Assembly (NCBI GenBank): GCA_024636495.1
Contig: JAGXGZ010000048.1
Span: 1 to 64,000 of the forward strand
Reading direction: 5' to 3'
From: Roseobacter sp.
GTDB lineage: Bacteria; Pseudomonadota; Alphaproteobacteria; Rhodobacterales; Rhodobacteraceae
Length of the DNA: 64,000 nucleotides
Below the pieces are notes generated by a model. It had not been told where the DNA came from, made no database searches, and saw nothing but the letters and a program-made list of their open reading frames with translations. The first letter of the stretch is position 1, and every line of letters starts with the position of its first letter. The position numbers and the translations under genes are program-made. Below are positions 1 through 9,602 of this stretch, one piece after another.

Positions 1-661
1 GACCAGAGATCGAGAACACGTCTTCCACTGGCATCAGGAACGGCTGGTCAACAGCACGTGCAGGTGTCGGGATGAATTCGTCAACGGCCTTCATCAGCGC
101 GCGGATGGATTCCTCGCCGATTTCAGGACGTGTGCCGTTCATTGCGTGCAGAGCCGAACCAGGGACGACGGGCATGTCGTCACCAGGGTAGTCGTACTTG
201 CTCAAAAGCTCGCGGATTTCCATCTCGACCAGCTCAAGCAGTTCGTCGTCGTCAACCTGATCGACCTTGTTCATGTAGACAACCATGGTCGGGATACCAA
301 CCTGGCGGCCCAGCAAGATGTGCTCGCGGGTTTGTGGCATCGGGCCGTCTGCTGCGTTCACAACCAGGATCGCGCCGTCCATCTGCGCCGCACCGGTGAT
401 CATGTTCTTGACGTAGTCAGCGTGGCCGGGGCAGTCGACGTGAGCGTAGTGACGTGCTTCGGTCTCGTACTCAACGTGAGCGGTCGAGATCGTGATACCG
501 CGTGCTTTTTCTTCGGGCGCGCCGTCGATCTGGTCATATGCTTTGAAATCACCAAAATACTTGGTGATCGCGGCTGTCAGCGTCGTCTTGCCGTGGTCAA
601 CGTGACCAATCGTGCCAATGTTAACGTGTGGTTTATTACGTTCAAACTTTGCCTTACCCAT
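1..661 (-). CDS. tuf: Elongation factor Tu (partial; C-terminal part lies outside the window)
   Basis: EF-Tu carries aminoacyl-tRNA to the ribosomal A site as a GTP complex. The visible 220 codons begin [16 protein letters not shown] and contain the G1 loop GHVDHGKT, the switch I region [12 protein letters not shown], the G3 motif [15 protein letters not shown] and the G4 motif NKVD. The gene reads leftwards off the start of the window, so domains 2 and 3 are missing here because of the window edge and not because the gene is broken. The start at 661 follows AAGGGCTCCCC. Which tuf copy this is (Rhodobacterales often carry two) cannot be seen from this fragment. Confidence 0.98.
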   Translation of the reverse strand, partial: MGKAKFERNKPHVNIGTIGHVDHGKTTLTAAITKYFGDFKAYDQIDGAPEEKARGITISTAHVEYETEARHYAHVDCPGHADYVKNMITGAAQMDGAILVVNAADGPMPQTREHILLGRQVGIPTMVVYMNKVDQVDDDELLELVEMEIRELLSKYDYPGDDMPVVPGSALHAMNGTRPEIGEESIRALMKAVDEFIPTPARAVDQPFLMPVEDVFSISG

Positions 662-792
662 GGGGAGCCCTTTATATTAATGAGGAACCGTTGCCGGACC
701 CAAACCTATCTGGCGGGCGATGTATTGGGTCTGGCACATAAAATCAAGCGCCTGTTCGCCGTTCTTGTTCTACCGGACCAAGTTATTGCGCG

Positions 793-1392
793 TTATTCAG
801 CCGCAACAGTACTGACTCTGGGGGTTGCCTCGCGCTTGATAACCGCGTCTGCGGGCCGGTTGAACCAGCCCAGCTCGTTGTTTTGCTTCACAAGATAGAC
901 CTCAATCGACTTCGCGGCGTTCTGGCTCAGGTTCTTAAGCTGTTCTTCGGCTGTCTTGGTATAACCAGACCCGACAATAGGGCCCTGATCGAATGATTCG
1001 AACACCGTGATCTGATGCGGCTTAGCCGTCAGCTTCTTGCCAGCGGCATCATCCCAAACCGTCAAATTCAGGATCATCAAAGATTTGGGGGCCAACACCA
1101 GTGGAACCCCGGGAGGGGCCAAAACATATCCTTCGACGCTTACGCCGAAATGATAATTGCGCGCGCCATCATAGCGGTCAAACCGTTCCGCAATCGCGTC
1201 TTTGACGGCAGTGGTCAGGACTTCCTCGCTTACGACACGGCTGATCACCAGCTTCTGTACCTTTGGCGCAACAACAATGTTGTGGTAAAGATTGAAGTCG
1301 CCCAACGGCACCGCCGGCTTGTTCAGATCTGACGCGCCATTGCAGGCAGCCATGGAAGTGACAATCATCAAAATGGCAAGAACACGAAACAT
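793..1392 (-). CDS. Outer-membrane-type lipoprotein of unknown function (DUF6778-like)
   Basis: A 199-residue protein starting MFRVLAILMIVTSMAACNG, a short lipoprotein signal peptide with lipobox MAAC, so it is expected to be lipid-modified on Cys17 and exported. The start is supported by GATGGAGG six bases upstream. No catalytic motif is visible in the mature part. From memory it resembles a family found mainly in Rhodobacteraceae and annotated DUF6778, but this was not checked. It lies upstream of tuf on the same strand, separated by 131 bases, and divergent from the P450 gene. Its function is unknown. Confidence 0.8.
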   Translation of the reverse strand: MFRVLAILMIVTSMAACNGASDLNKPAVPLGDFNLYHNIVVAPKVQKLVISRVVSEEVLTTAVKDAIAERFDRYDGARNYHFGVSVEGYVLAPPGVPLVLAPKSLMILNLTVWDDAAGKKLTAKPHQITVFESFDQGPIVGSGYTKTAEEQLKNLSQNAAKSIEVYLVKQNNELGWFNRPADAVIKREATPRVSTVAAE

Positions 1393-1523
1393 CTAAAGCC
1401 TCCATCGGCGCGTGGTTAAGAAAGGCGATACCTCAAGCCCCCTTTGGGTGCAATCTTTTGCCGCGCTGGAATGCTCGAGCGTTACACCTAACTATAAAAA
1501 TGTCCTAACAAGGTGCCACGAAA

Positions 1524-2876
1524 ATGATTCCTGCCTCCCTTCCCGTCCGCGTGCCGCTTGTTAACGATGAAGTCGGTATTTTCAAAAGCCTGCAAATGGC
1601 GCGGCACAACATCTTAAGCATCATTCCTGCAAGCGCAACCAAACAACCAACAGTCTCTGGCAAGACTGGCAAACGCTGGCATATGGTGATGGATCCGCCG
1701 ATCATCCGCGAGATTCTGCTGGACCGGCTGGACGACTATCCAAAGTCGGTGGTGACCAAGAACCTCTTGAAACCCGCCATCGGAGAATCACTGTTCATCG
1801 CCGAAGGTGCCCACTGGCGCTGGCAGCGCCGCGCGGCGGCACCTGTTTTTTCCGCCCGCAACATGTTGAATCTTTCACCGATCATGACATCGGCAGCACA
1901 GCGGTCTTGCGAGCGGATCGCGGCGGCAGGTCAGCGCGCCGTTAATATGCTGGACGAAATGGTCACGACGACATTTGACGTTATTTCGGACGTTACTTTC
2001 TCGGGCGGTGATACATTTGACCGCGACGCAGTTTATACGGCCATCGACGACTACATTGCGCAGGCCGGCAAGATCAGCCTGTTTGACGTTCTGGGCTTTC
2101 CTGACTGGGTGCCGCGCCCTGATCGGATCATGTCGGGCAAAGCGCTTCAAAACATGAAGCAAATGGCAGATCGCGCTATAGATGCCCGCGCGCAGCGTGG
2201 CAAAGACGGCACGCCAGATCTTCTGGATCTTTTGCTTGACGGGATCGACCCAAAGACCAAACGCAAAATGAATACGGCCGAGCTCCGCGATAATTTGCTG
2301 ACCTTTATTGTTGCGGGCCACGAGACGACAGCGCTGACCTTGTCGTGGTCACTATACCTGATGGGCTTTGATCAAACGGCCCAGGAAAAGGCGCGCTCCG
2401 AGGCACAATCGGTTCTGCAAGGGCGCGCTGCGACCGGAGATGATGTCGCCAATTTGCCCTACATCCGCCAGATCATCGACGAGGCATTGCGGCTTTATCC
2501 CCCTGCCGGAATGATTTCGCGCACGGCACAAAAGGCCGACACGCTTGGCGGCTGCGAGGTTAGGCGCGGTGACACCGTGATGATCCCGATCTATGCGTTG
2601 GGTCGACACGAGCTGCTATGGGACGACCCCGACGCCTTCAAGCCTGAACGGTTCGCCGATCGGAAAGCCATTGATCGCTACGCTTACCTGCCATTTGGCG
2701 ACGGGCCGCGCATTTGCATCGGAGCGAGTTTCGCGTTGCAAGAAGCGGTCATCATTTTGGCGACATTGCTATCACGGTTCAAGTTTTTACCCGTTAAAGG
2801 CAAAGACCCCGATCCGATCATGATTCTAACGTTGCGACCAAACGGGGGGGTATGGCTGACGGCTGAACCCGTTTAA
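1524..2876 (+). CDS. Cytochrome P450
   Basis: A 450-residue soluble-type P450 mono-oxygenase. The I-helix oxygen-activation motif AGHETT is at residues 264-269, the K-helix ExxR is E320-R323, the PERF motif is at 374-377 and the haem loop FGDGPRICIG at 391-400 gives Cys398 as thiolate ligand. The C-helix WRWQRRAAAPVFS also fits the family. There is no N-terminal membrane anchor, as usual for bacteria. No ferredoxin or ferredoxin reductase gene sits nearby, so redox partners must come from elsewhere. The substrate cannot be told from the sequence. The stop codon converges on and shares bases TTAA with the stop of the M48 protease gene. Confidence 0.95.
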   Translation: MIPASLPVRVPLVNDEVGIFKSLQMARHNILSIIPASATKQPTVSGKTGKRWHMVMDPPIIREILLDRLDDYPKSVVTKNLLKPAIGESLFIAEGAHWRWQRRAAAPVFSARNMLNLSPIMTSAAQRSCERIAAAGQRAVNMLDEMVTTTFDVISDVTFSGGDTFDRDAVYTAIDDYIAQAGKISLFDVLGFPDWVPRPDRIMSGKALQNMKQMADRAIDARAQRGKDGTPDLLDLLLDGIDPKTKRKMNTAELRDNLLTFIVAGHETTALTLSWSLYLMGFDQTAQEKARSEAQSVLQGRAATGDDVANLPYIRQIIDEALRLYPPAGMISRTAQKADTLGGCEVRRGDTVMIPIYALGRHELLWDDPDAFKPERFADRKAIDRYAYLPFGDGPRICIGASFALQEAVIILATLLSRFKFLPVKGKDPDPIMILTLRPNGGVWLTAEPV

Positions 2877-3967
2877 CCGCAAATCGCCTTTAGCGCTGAC
2901 CACTGCGCGTCATCCAGAATAGGCGCGAAATCGCGTGAAGGGTCCGCAGCGGCGCGTGCATTATCAATGCGCTGTGACAATCTGGGGTGGCTTAGAAAGT
3001 GGGAAATAAGGCGGTTACCGTCGCCGTATTTTTCGCGCAAGCGTTCGAACATGGTCCCTAATGCGGCTGGCGACACATTTGCGCCTTCAAGCGTGGTGTA
3101 AGCAAAGGTATCCGCGTCTGTTTCTGCCTGCTGGCTATAATTTGCGCTGATCAGACGTTCGGTCAGAAACAAAACGGCGGTGCCACCCGCGAAATCGCCA
3201 AACAACAAACCCAAGACGCCGATTGATCCGGCGGAACGCAACGCGTGGCGCGTCGGATCGCGGCTGGTGACGTGGCCAATCTCGTGGGCCAGTACGGCTG
3301 CGACTTCATCGGGGTTTTCAGCCTGATCAATCAGCCCGCGAAAAAGTACGACAAATCCCCCCGGCAGCGCAAAGGCGTTGACCATTTCATGGTCAAGAAC
3401 AAACAAGCTGATCTCTTCTGCGGGATCAGAACCCGCGCTGAGCGCCTCCCGCATCTGCTCAAGCGCGTCAACACCAGTAGGGTTTTCGCACACCGGCAAG
3501 GGTTCAAGCCCGGTTTCATCAAGTGCCTTGCGGATCTGTTCAAACGTTGCCTTGCCAAGGGCGCGCTCTCCCTCAGGGGGGATGAACACTGCCAGTCGGT
3601 CTGCCAGCAATGGAACCAACACCAATATTTGCAGCGCCACGGCAGCCACCGCAGCAAGCGCCCAAAACGCTAGTTTACCGCGGCCTTTCGGGGGCGCGCG
3701 GCGTGTAGCGTTAGGCAATTGGGCGATCAAACTGCGGTCGGTCGCAAACAAGCGTGCAACAGGATCTGTGGTCAGACGAAGCACAAAGCCTTGTTTTCCG
3801 GCGGTGTCGGGCAACACGCGAATGTCCTTGATCGGCCAGAACAGCGTATTGCCGTCATCAAGCCCGATTTGCAGGTTTTGGTTCGCGATATGTAGGCTTA
3901 CTTCTTCGCTCAGGGGGCGATCGCCATCAAAATAGGACGATCCGAAACCATCAAATCCCATGCTCAT
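2873..3967 (-). CDS. M48-family zinc metalloprotease, membrane anchored
   Basis: 364 residues. The zinc site HEIGH lies at residues 228-232 inside LAHEIGHVTSRD, with a downstream QAETDADTFA segment giving the third (Glu) ligand, as in M48 peptidases (HtpX/BepA/Oma1 type). One transmembrane helix spans about residues 99-123; before it is a roughly 90-residue cytosolic-looking domain with a beta-rich pattern. The protease domain is therefore probably periplasmic. The gene overlaps the upstream YjgN-type membrane protein gene by four bases (ATGA), so the two are translationally coupled and probably work together in envelope quality control. The target protein is unknown. Confidence 0.9.
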   Translation of the reverse strand: MSMGFDGFGSSYFDGDRPLSEEVSLHIANQNLQIGLDDGNTLFWPIKDIRVLPDTAGKQGFVLRLTTDPVARLFATDRSLIAQLPNATRRAPPKGRGKLAFWALAAVAAVALQILVLVPLLADRLAVFIPPEGERALGKATFEQIRKALDETGLEPLPVCENPTGVDALEQMREALSAGSDPAEEISLFVLDHEMVNAFALPGGFVVLFRGLIDQAENPDEVAAVLAHEIGHVTSRDPTRHALRSAGSIGVLGLLFGDFAGGTAVLFLTERLISANYSQQAETDADTFAYTTLEGANVSPAALGTMFERLREKYGDGNRLISHFLSHPRLSQRIDNARAAADPSRDFAPILDDAQWSALKAICG

Positions 3968-5274
3968 ATCGCGGCCCCCAGATCCAACGCCTCAGCAAAC
4001 CCTTCGGCTTCGGCGAACGAATCCCGATCGCGCTGACTGATACTCTGCAAGCCATAGCGCTGCGGCAAGGACAACGTCTTAGCCATGTGGCGCATCAGCG
4101 GGAACGTCACGAAGGTACTATAAAGCACGTTCCACATCAGAAATACGGTCAGATAGACGCTGGCAAGCAGCATCAGCCAAACCGCGCGGGGGATATCAAA
4201 CCCAAGGCCGTATTGACCCGTTTCAATACCCATAATGCTACTTGGTCCAAGGTTGACCACTGCCAACACAACCAAGCCCATGATCCCCAACATCAAAAAC
4301 AGATAGGCGATAAAGCTCCCCAAAACATAAATGCTGACAACACGCGGCCCGCTTAGGTGCGATGACACCGTGATCCCTTCAGCAGTCTTGTGGTTCGCCA
4401 TCAAACGTTTGGAAACAAAGCGGTAATGTATCGCACCGTAAAGCAGCCCTGCCAGCCCCAGCGGGAATATCAACAAACGTTCCATCCCGACAACGGGAAA
4501 GGCTGGTTCGCCCCCATTCATCATCTCATCAAAGGACCGGCTGATCCCTTCTATCGTCACGTCAGAGGAGACCACGACAGGGTCCCACCAGAACAGCCAG
4601 ACGGCACCTGCACCCAGGATCAAAATCGAGAGAATAAACGGGATAGCGGCCCGGTATAGCATGGCCCAGTGTCCGCCCTGATGCAGCCGCATCGACCCGA
4701 AATAGGTCCGATCAGTAATGTATTTTTCAAGGAAAAAGGTCATGCGCGGCCACAGCAGACCAATCGTTAAAATCGTGACCGCCCAATGCACCAACGCACG
4801 CCAAGCATATCCCCACGCGCCCTTTTCCAAACCAAACCGCACGCCGCGCCACCGCGTGCGTGCCAGAACATAGCGGCGCGCACGGTACCGCGCGTAGAAC
4901 CACAGCGGGATAACCCCTGCAAAACTGGCTAAATACCCGGCAGATGCACTGGAAAAAACAGAAAAGCTGACGAACATCAGCACAAGATTGATGATGCCAA
5001 TATAAAACGTCAAAATAACCACAGCGATGAAAAAACCCAGAAGCTTTTCAAAAGGATCGCCGACATATTCCATCGGATGACCGCCGGGCCGGATTGCCGA
5101 CCAAAACCAGCGCCGCAGGCGTGTTTTCATCCAAAACCGGTAAAACCCAAACGTGATCACGGTCAGGAATCCGGTCTTTAGCGCCAGCCAAAACAGCGCG
5201 CCCCGTTTTCCGACAAATTCGACTGGCAAACCCCTGTCATCAGTCGTGGGGAATGTAAGCGCAGCGTCTTTCAT
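3964..5274 (-). CDS. DUF898 (YjgN-family) integral membrane protein
   Basis: A 436-residue polytopic membrane protein. It starts with a short soluble stretch leading into GKRGALFWLALKTG, then the conserved FGFYRFWMKTRLRRW segment that marks the DUF898/YjgN family, and the same type of unit recurs as FGLEKGAWGYAWRAL and LLWPRMTFFLEKY. About eight to ten hydrophobic helices can be seen. The family has no proven activity. The gene follows parC by 12 bases and overlaps the M48 protease gene, a pairing that suggests a joint envelope function; this is inference from context. Confidence 0.88.
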   Translation of the reverse strand: MKDAALTFPTTDDRGLPVEFVGKRGALFWLALKTGFLTVITFGFYRFWMKTRLRRWFWSAIRPGGHPMEYVGDPFEKLLGFFIAVVILTFYIGIINLVLMFVSFSVFSSASAGYLASFAGVIPLWFYARYRARRYVLARTRWRGVRFGLEKGAWGYAWRALVHWAVTILTIGLLWPRMTFFLEKYITDRTYFGSMRLHQGGHWAMLYRAAIPFILSILILGAGAVWLFWWDPVVVSSDVTIEGISRSFDEMMNGGEPAFPVVGMERLLIFPLGLAGLLYGAIHYRFVSKRLMANHKTAEGITVSSHLSGPRVVSIYVLGSFIAYLFLMLGIMGLVVLAVVNLGPSSIMGIETGQYGLGFDIPRAVWLMLLASVYLTVFLMWNVLYSTFVTFPLMRHMAKTLSLPQRYGLQSISQRDRDSFAEAEGFAEALDLGAAI

Positions 5275-5286
5275 CTCGCGCCCCGG

Positions 5287-7608
5287 TCAGCCAAAACGGT
5301 TGTTGCGAGGGAAGCCGCGCGGGGCCATCCGGCCTGCGCCTGCCCGTTTTCCAGTCCATTCGGTCAGGTCAGCTTCGGTGCGCGTCCGACCGGCCGGATC
5401 AAGCCAGCTAAGGCCGTCAGCCAGTTCGAATGTCGTTGCGTCCGACATGCCACCGTCTTTGTATTTCTGAAGGCGCACACCTTTGCCGCGCCCCATTTCC
5501 GGCAGCTCGTCGATGCCAAAGACCAAGACTTTGCGGTTTTCGCCGACGATGGCCACGGCATCGCCCTTGATCGGCGCACAGATCATCGCCTTTACGTCGC
5601 CGCGCACATTAAGAACTTGTTTACCGCTGCGGGTCTGGGCCACAACCTCGTCTTCAGGTACCACAAAACCATCGCCAGCAGACGAAGCCACCAGCAGCTT
5701 GCGCCCAGCCTTGTGTATAAAGATATCAATAATTTGCACGTCATTAGGAAGATCGACGATCAATCGAAGCGGCTCGCCCATACCACGGCCACCCGGTAGC
5801 GTGGCACCGGACAGCGTGTAGAACCGACCGTTTGAGCCGAACACCAGCAAACGGTCAGTTGTTTCCGCGTGGAAAATGAAACGCGGACCATCCCCGTCCT
5901 TGAACTTTAGCTCGCGGTTGAGGTCGATATGGCCCGTCATCGCCCTGATCCACCCCATGTCAGAGCAGACCACCGTGATCGGTTCTCGGTCGATCATCGC
6001 CTCAAGCGGGACATCTTCGACCTCACCCGCTTCGGCAAAGGTCGAGCGGCGCGTACCAACGTTGACACCGTCAAGTTTCCAGTCTTTCCCGAACTGCTTT
6101 TTCGTCGCGCGCAGTTGGTCGACGATGCTGTCCCACTGGACGGTCTCGGAATCGAGCAAGTCTTCCAAACCCGCGCGTTCTTCCATCAACGCAGACTGTT
6201 CGCGTAACAATTCCATCTCTTCAAGACGCCGCAACGACCGCAAACGCATGTTCAAAATCGCATCTGCCTGGACGTCGGTCAGCGAATTTTCGGTCGTCGG
6301 CGCAGGTGGTACATAATCGGATTCGTCGTTAGCGCGCTTGTGCTTTTTACCCCAATCCTCGGCCATCAGGGCAGCTTTGGGATCTTCGTCATAGCGGATA
6401 ATGTCAATCACCCGATCAAGGTTGAGGAAGGCGATGATAAAGCCCTCAAGCACCTCAAGCCGGTGGTCAATTTTCTCAAGCCGATGGGCGGACCGACGCT
6501 GCAACACTTCACGGCGGTGATCCAGAAAGGCACGCAGCACTTCCTTCATCGAACAGACTTTTGGCGTTAGCCCGTCGATCAACACGTTCATGTTCAGCGA
6601 AAACCGAACCTCAAGATCAGAACTGCGATACAGCATGCCCATCAACACCTCGGGGTCCACGTTTTTGGAACGCGGCTCAAGGATCAAGCGGATGTCTTCA
6701 GCCGATTCGTCACGAACGTCAGCGAGGATCGGTATTTTTTTAAGCTGGATAAGCTCTGCAATCTTCTCGATCAGCTTGGATTTTTGAACCTGATACGGGA
6801 TTTCGGTGATGACAATCTGCCAGACACCGCGCCCCAGATCCTCGACCTCATAACGGCAACGCAGGCGGAAACCGCCCTTGCCGGTACGGTAGGCGTTCGC
6901 GATATTTTCCGCCGGTTCAACTATGATGCCGCCTGTCGGGAAATCAGGACCCGGAACGAAATCAAGGAGCTTGTCATCGCTTGCATTCGGGAACTTGATC
7001 AAATGGATACACGCATCCACCAACTCGGAGATATTATGCGGCGGGATATTAGTGGCCATACCCACCGCAATCCCCGAAGATCCGTTCGCCAAAAGGTTCG
7101 GAAACTGGGCTGGCAGAACAACGGGTTCGGTCAGCGTCCCGTCATAATTTTCACGAAAATCAACGGCGTTTTCATTCAAACCGTCCAGCATCGCCTCGGC
7201 GACGGCGGTCATGCGGGCTTCGGTATAGCGGCTGGCAGCGGGGTTATCGCCGTCAATATTGCCAAAGTTGCCTTGCCCATCGACCAGCGGATAGCGCACG
7301 TTGAAATCTTGTGCCAACCGCGCCATCGCATCATAAATCGCGGCGTCACCGTGCGGGTGGTAGTTCCCCATCACGTCGCCAGAGATTTTGGCAGATTTAC
7401 GGAAGCCCCCGGTCGAGCTAAGGCGCAGTTCGCGCATCGCATATAAGATACGCCGATGAACGGGCTTCAACCCGTCGCGGGCATCGGGCAATGCGCGGTG
7501 CATGATCGTCGACAAGGCATAGGTCAGATAACGATCGCCCAACGCAATGCGCAGCGGTTCTGACGTATTGCGAGGGTCAATCTCTGGTGGGTCGGTAATA
7601 TCTGACAT
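5287..7608 (-). CDS. parC: DNA topoisomerase IV subunit A
   Basis: 773 residues, the expected length for alphaproteobacterial ParC and shorter than GyrA. ParC cuts and rejoins DNA to decatenate daughter chromosomes, together with ParE. The catalytic tyrosine is Tyr128 in [10 protein letters not shown]; the helix-turn-helix region reads [19 protein letters not shown]. The C-terminal part carries beta-pinwheel blades (for example [15 protein letters not shown] and [15 protein letters not shown]) in a reduced set compared with GyrA, which is why it is called ParC. Within the quinolone-determining region, the positions equal to E. coli Ser80 and Glu84 are Ala89 and Asp93. It is the first gene of a run with the DUF898 and M48 genes. 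Confidence 0.95.
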   Translation of the reverse strand: MSDITDPPEIDPRNTSEPLRIALGDRYLTYALSTIMHRALPDARDGLKPVHRRILYAMRELRLSSTGGFRKSAKISGDVMGNYHPHGDAAIYDAMARLAQDFNVRYPLVDGQGNFGNIDGDNPAASRYTEARMTAVAEAMLDGLNENAVDFRENYDGTLTEPVVLPAQFPNLLANGSSGIAVGMATNIPPHNISELVDACIHLIKFPNASDDKLLDFVPGPDFPTGGIIVEPAENIANAYRTGKGGFRLRCRYEVEDLGRGVWQIVITEIPYQVQKSKLIEKIAELIQLKKIPILADVRDESAEDIRLILEPRSKNVDPEVLMGMLYRSSDLEVRFSLNMNVLIDGLTPKVCSMKEVLRAFLDHRREVLQRRSAHRLEKIDHRLEVLEGFIIAFLNLDRVIDIIRYDEDPKAALMAEDWGKKHKRANDESDYVPPAPTTENSLTDVQADAILNMRLRSLRRLEEMELLREQSALMEERAGLEDLLDSETVQWDSIVDQLRATKKQFGKDWKLDGVNVGTRRSTFAEAGEVEDVPLEAMIDREPITVVCSDMGWIRAMTGHIDLNRELKFKDGDGPRFIFHAETTDRLLVFGSNGRFYTLSGATLPGGRGMGEPLRLIVDLPNDVQIIDIFIHKAGRKLLVASSAGDGFVVPEDEVVAQTRSGKQVLNVRGDVKAMICAPIKGDAVAIVGENRKVLVFGIDELPEMGRGKGVRLQKYKDGGMSDATTFELADGLSWLDPAGRTRTEADLTEWTGKRAGAGRMAPRGFPRNNRFG

Positions 7609-7818
7609 GGACGCTGTTTAGCCAAGCATCGGTGATGCAGCAAGCGACTGTTTGTACCAGATGGACCCTTGGCAAATCCGAACTGTCACCGTCGTGCAAC
7701 GTTCAAAAGATTCTAATCCCAGGTAGGCGCAATTCGTGCTAAACTCGTTATGAGAGTTTTTTTGACTACGAAGCCGTCTACCTGGCTTCAACCATGCTGC
7801 TACACTGGGGAAGATGCC

Positions 7819-8448
7819 ATGAAACGGTTTATTCTGTTGACCTTCGGCTTTTTGGGATGGGCCTTTTACGAAATGAGCGGTGGCGCCGATTTTAAAGCGC
7901 CCGCCGCCCCCATCGCCGCGAGCGACCCAGTCGCTGAAATCACGGATGCACAAGAAAAAGTGCCAGCAGTTCAGATTGTTGAGCAAAAAGCAGCCAAGGT
8001 TGTGCCTGTCGACACAACGCCTCCAGGTTTTGACGAGACCGCCAAAACCGACGAAGTCAGCCGCGTTTCGGTCAGTCTGACAACAGTGGACGACGCAGTG
8101 GAGGCGGCATTGGAACCGTTGGACAATGCCGTGACGTTGGTGCCCGTGAACGCGGGTACGACGACATCAAGCGACAGCACACCGGCAATCATTCCAAGCC
8201 TGATTACCCCTAACGATACCGGGTCTGTTGCCATAACCGACAGCGCGTCTGCAGACATTCGGTCCGTTTCAGGAAACCGGGTAAATGTTCGCGGCGGGCC
8301 GGGCACAGATTATGGCATCGTCAGCCGATTGGTGCGCGGTGATGCTGTCGAAATCATCACCGACAATGGCGACGGCTGGGTACAGATGCGCCCGATTGAC
8401 GGCGGCCCGGTGGGTTGGATGGCGGATTTTCTACTGACCAACGGTTAA
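7819..8448 (+). CDS. Exported or membrane-anchored SH3-domain (SH3b) protein
   Basis: 209 residues starting MKRFILLTFGFLGWAFYE, an N-terminal hydrophobic helix, followed by about 115 residues of Ala/Thr/Val-rich linker without motif, and a C-terminal bacterial SH3 (SH3_3) domain from about residue 140: VNVRGGPGTDYGIVSRL, then GDAVEIITDNGDGWVQM and VGWMADFLL. Such domains bind peptidoglycan or proteins in the envelope. I chose the ATG at 7819, after GGGGAAG, over the in-frame ATG at 7750, because the hydrophobic signal begins there. It is divergent from parC. Role unknown beyond the envelope location. Confidence 0.85.
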   Translation: MKRFILLTFGFLGWAFYEMSGGADFKAPAAPIAASDPVAEITDAQEKVPAVQIVEQKAAKVVPVDTTPPGFDETAKTDEVSRVSVSLTTVDDAVEAALEPLDNAVTLVPVNAGTTTSSDSTPAIIPSLITPNDTGSVAITDSASADIRSVSGNRVNVRGGPGTDYGIVSRLVRGDAVEIITDNGDGWVQMRPIDGGPVGWMADFLLTNG

Positions 8449-8508
8449 CCCGCGTTGCTATCCGTCTGATAAAACGCGATGAATAGCCTCTGGAATTAGG
8501 GGGCTTTC

Positions 8509-9336
8509 ATGACGGCAAAGACTATTCTGTTGACGGGGTGTTCGTCAGGCATCGGATACGCCGCAGCCCATGGTTTACGCGCACGCGGCTGGCGTGTTTT
8601 CGCGGCATGTCGCCAACAGGCGGATTGCGACCGTCTGATCGCAGAAGGGTTCGAAAGCCCGCTCCTTGACTACTGTGACACGCCATCCATCCATGCGGCA
8701 CTCGCCCAAGTGCTTGCGGCGACAGGTGGCACATTGGACGCGCTTTATAACAATGGGGCACATGGCACACCCGGTGCCGTAGAAGACTTGCCCACCGATG
8801 CGTTGCGAGAAATATTCGAAAGCAATTTTTTTGGCTGGCACGAACTGACACGCGCGGTGCTGCCCGTAATGCGTACACAGGGACATGGGCGGATCGTGCA
8901 GTGCTCTTCTGTTCTGGGATTGGTTACGATGCCTTGGCGAGGGGCCTACAACGCCACGAAATTTGCGCTCGAAGGGCTGACGGACACCCTGAGGATCGAA
9001 ATGCGCGACACGCCAATCCACGTTATTCTGATCGAGCCCGGTCCGGTGACGTCAAAAATCCGCGCGAATTCAATCCCACATTTCGAACGCTGGATCGATT
9101 GGGAAGCGTCCCCGCGCAAAGCCCAATACGAGACCGGGTTGCGCAAGCGCCTATATGAAAGCCGCGGCCCGGATAAATTTGAGCTTCCCCCCGAAGCCGT
9201 CGTAAAAAAGCTGGTCCACGCGTTGGAAGCCCCCCGACCGCGCCCGCGCTATTATGTCACGACCCCGACTTATATCTCGGGAATTTTACGCCGCATTTTG
9301 CCGACTCGCGCGTTGGATTGGGTTCTGGCTCGGTAA
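8509..9336 (+). CDS. Short-chain dehydrogenase/reductase (SDR family)
   Basis: 275 residues with the classical SDR pattern: NAD(P)-binding TGCSSGIG at residues 9-16, NNGA at 81-84 (NNAG variant), the catalytic serine around 133-134 in QCSSVLGL, and YNATK with Tyr147 and Lys151. CRQQ after the second strand (Arg35) suggests a preference for NADPH. The long C-terminal part after residue 200, including a region ending PTYISGILRRILPTR, is typical of SDRs of the retinol-dehydrogenase-like or fatty-acyl type. The substrate cannot be named. It lies just upstream of the small membrane protein gene, with a 59-base gap. Confidence 0.92.
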   Translation: MTAKTILLTGCSSGIGYAAAHGLRARGWRVFAACRQQADCDRLIAEGFESPLLDYCDTPSIHAALAQVLAATGGTLDALYNNGAHGTPGAVEDLPTDALREIFESNFFGWHELTRAVLPVMRTQGHGRIVQCSSVLGLVTMPWRGAYNATKFALEGLTDTLRIEMRDTPIHVILIEPGPVTSKIRANSIPHFERWIDWEASPRKAQYETGLRKRLYESRGPDKFELPPEAVVKKLVHALEAPRPRPRYYVTTPTYISGILRRILPTRALDWVLAR

Positions 9337-9395
9337 ATTCGGGTTGCGCTGGCGGTTCGCCCCGCTACATCTTTGATCAACACAAAGGATATCCC

Positions 9396-9602
9396 ATGCC
9401 CACTGACCCACTTTTCGTTCTTGTCGTCATCGCCGTCCTCGCGGTTGTCATTGTGTTGATCATGGGCTTGGGCGGCTTTGCGGGGGGCGGTGAATTCAAC
9501 AAGCGCAATTCAAATAAATTGATGCGCTTGCGGATCATTGCGCAGTTTATAGCGGTTATCCTGATCGTAATTTATGTCTATTTTCGTAAGGATGCTGGCT
9601 GA
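9396..9602 (+). CDS. Small membrane protein with two transmembrane helices (twin transmembrane protein)
   Basis: 68 residues starting MPTDPLFVLVVIAVLAVV. Two hydrophobic helices (about residues 6-26 and 46-62) flank a short charged loop with GGEFNKRNSNKLMRLR, a pattern like the bacterial twin-transmembrane/HIG1-like proteins that precede the cobalamin adenosyltransferase gene in Rhodobacteraceae. The ATG at 9396 after AAAGGAT was chosen because the upstream part of the longer frame is not protein-like. The stop TGA overlaps the next start (TGATG), so it is coupled to the adenosyltransferase gene. Function unknown. Confidence 0.8.
   Translation: MPTDPLFVLVVIAVLAVVIVLIMGLGGFAGGGEFNKRNSNKLMRLRIIAQFIAVILIVIYVYFRKDAG

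Noticed and set aside
7618-7986. A 122-codon minus-strand frame between parC and the SH3-domain gene
   Set aside because: It covers the start of the SH3 gene in antisense and the intergenic region, and has no motif or ribosome-binding site.
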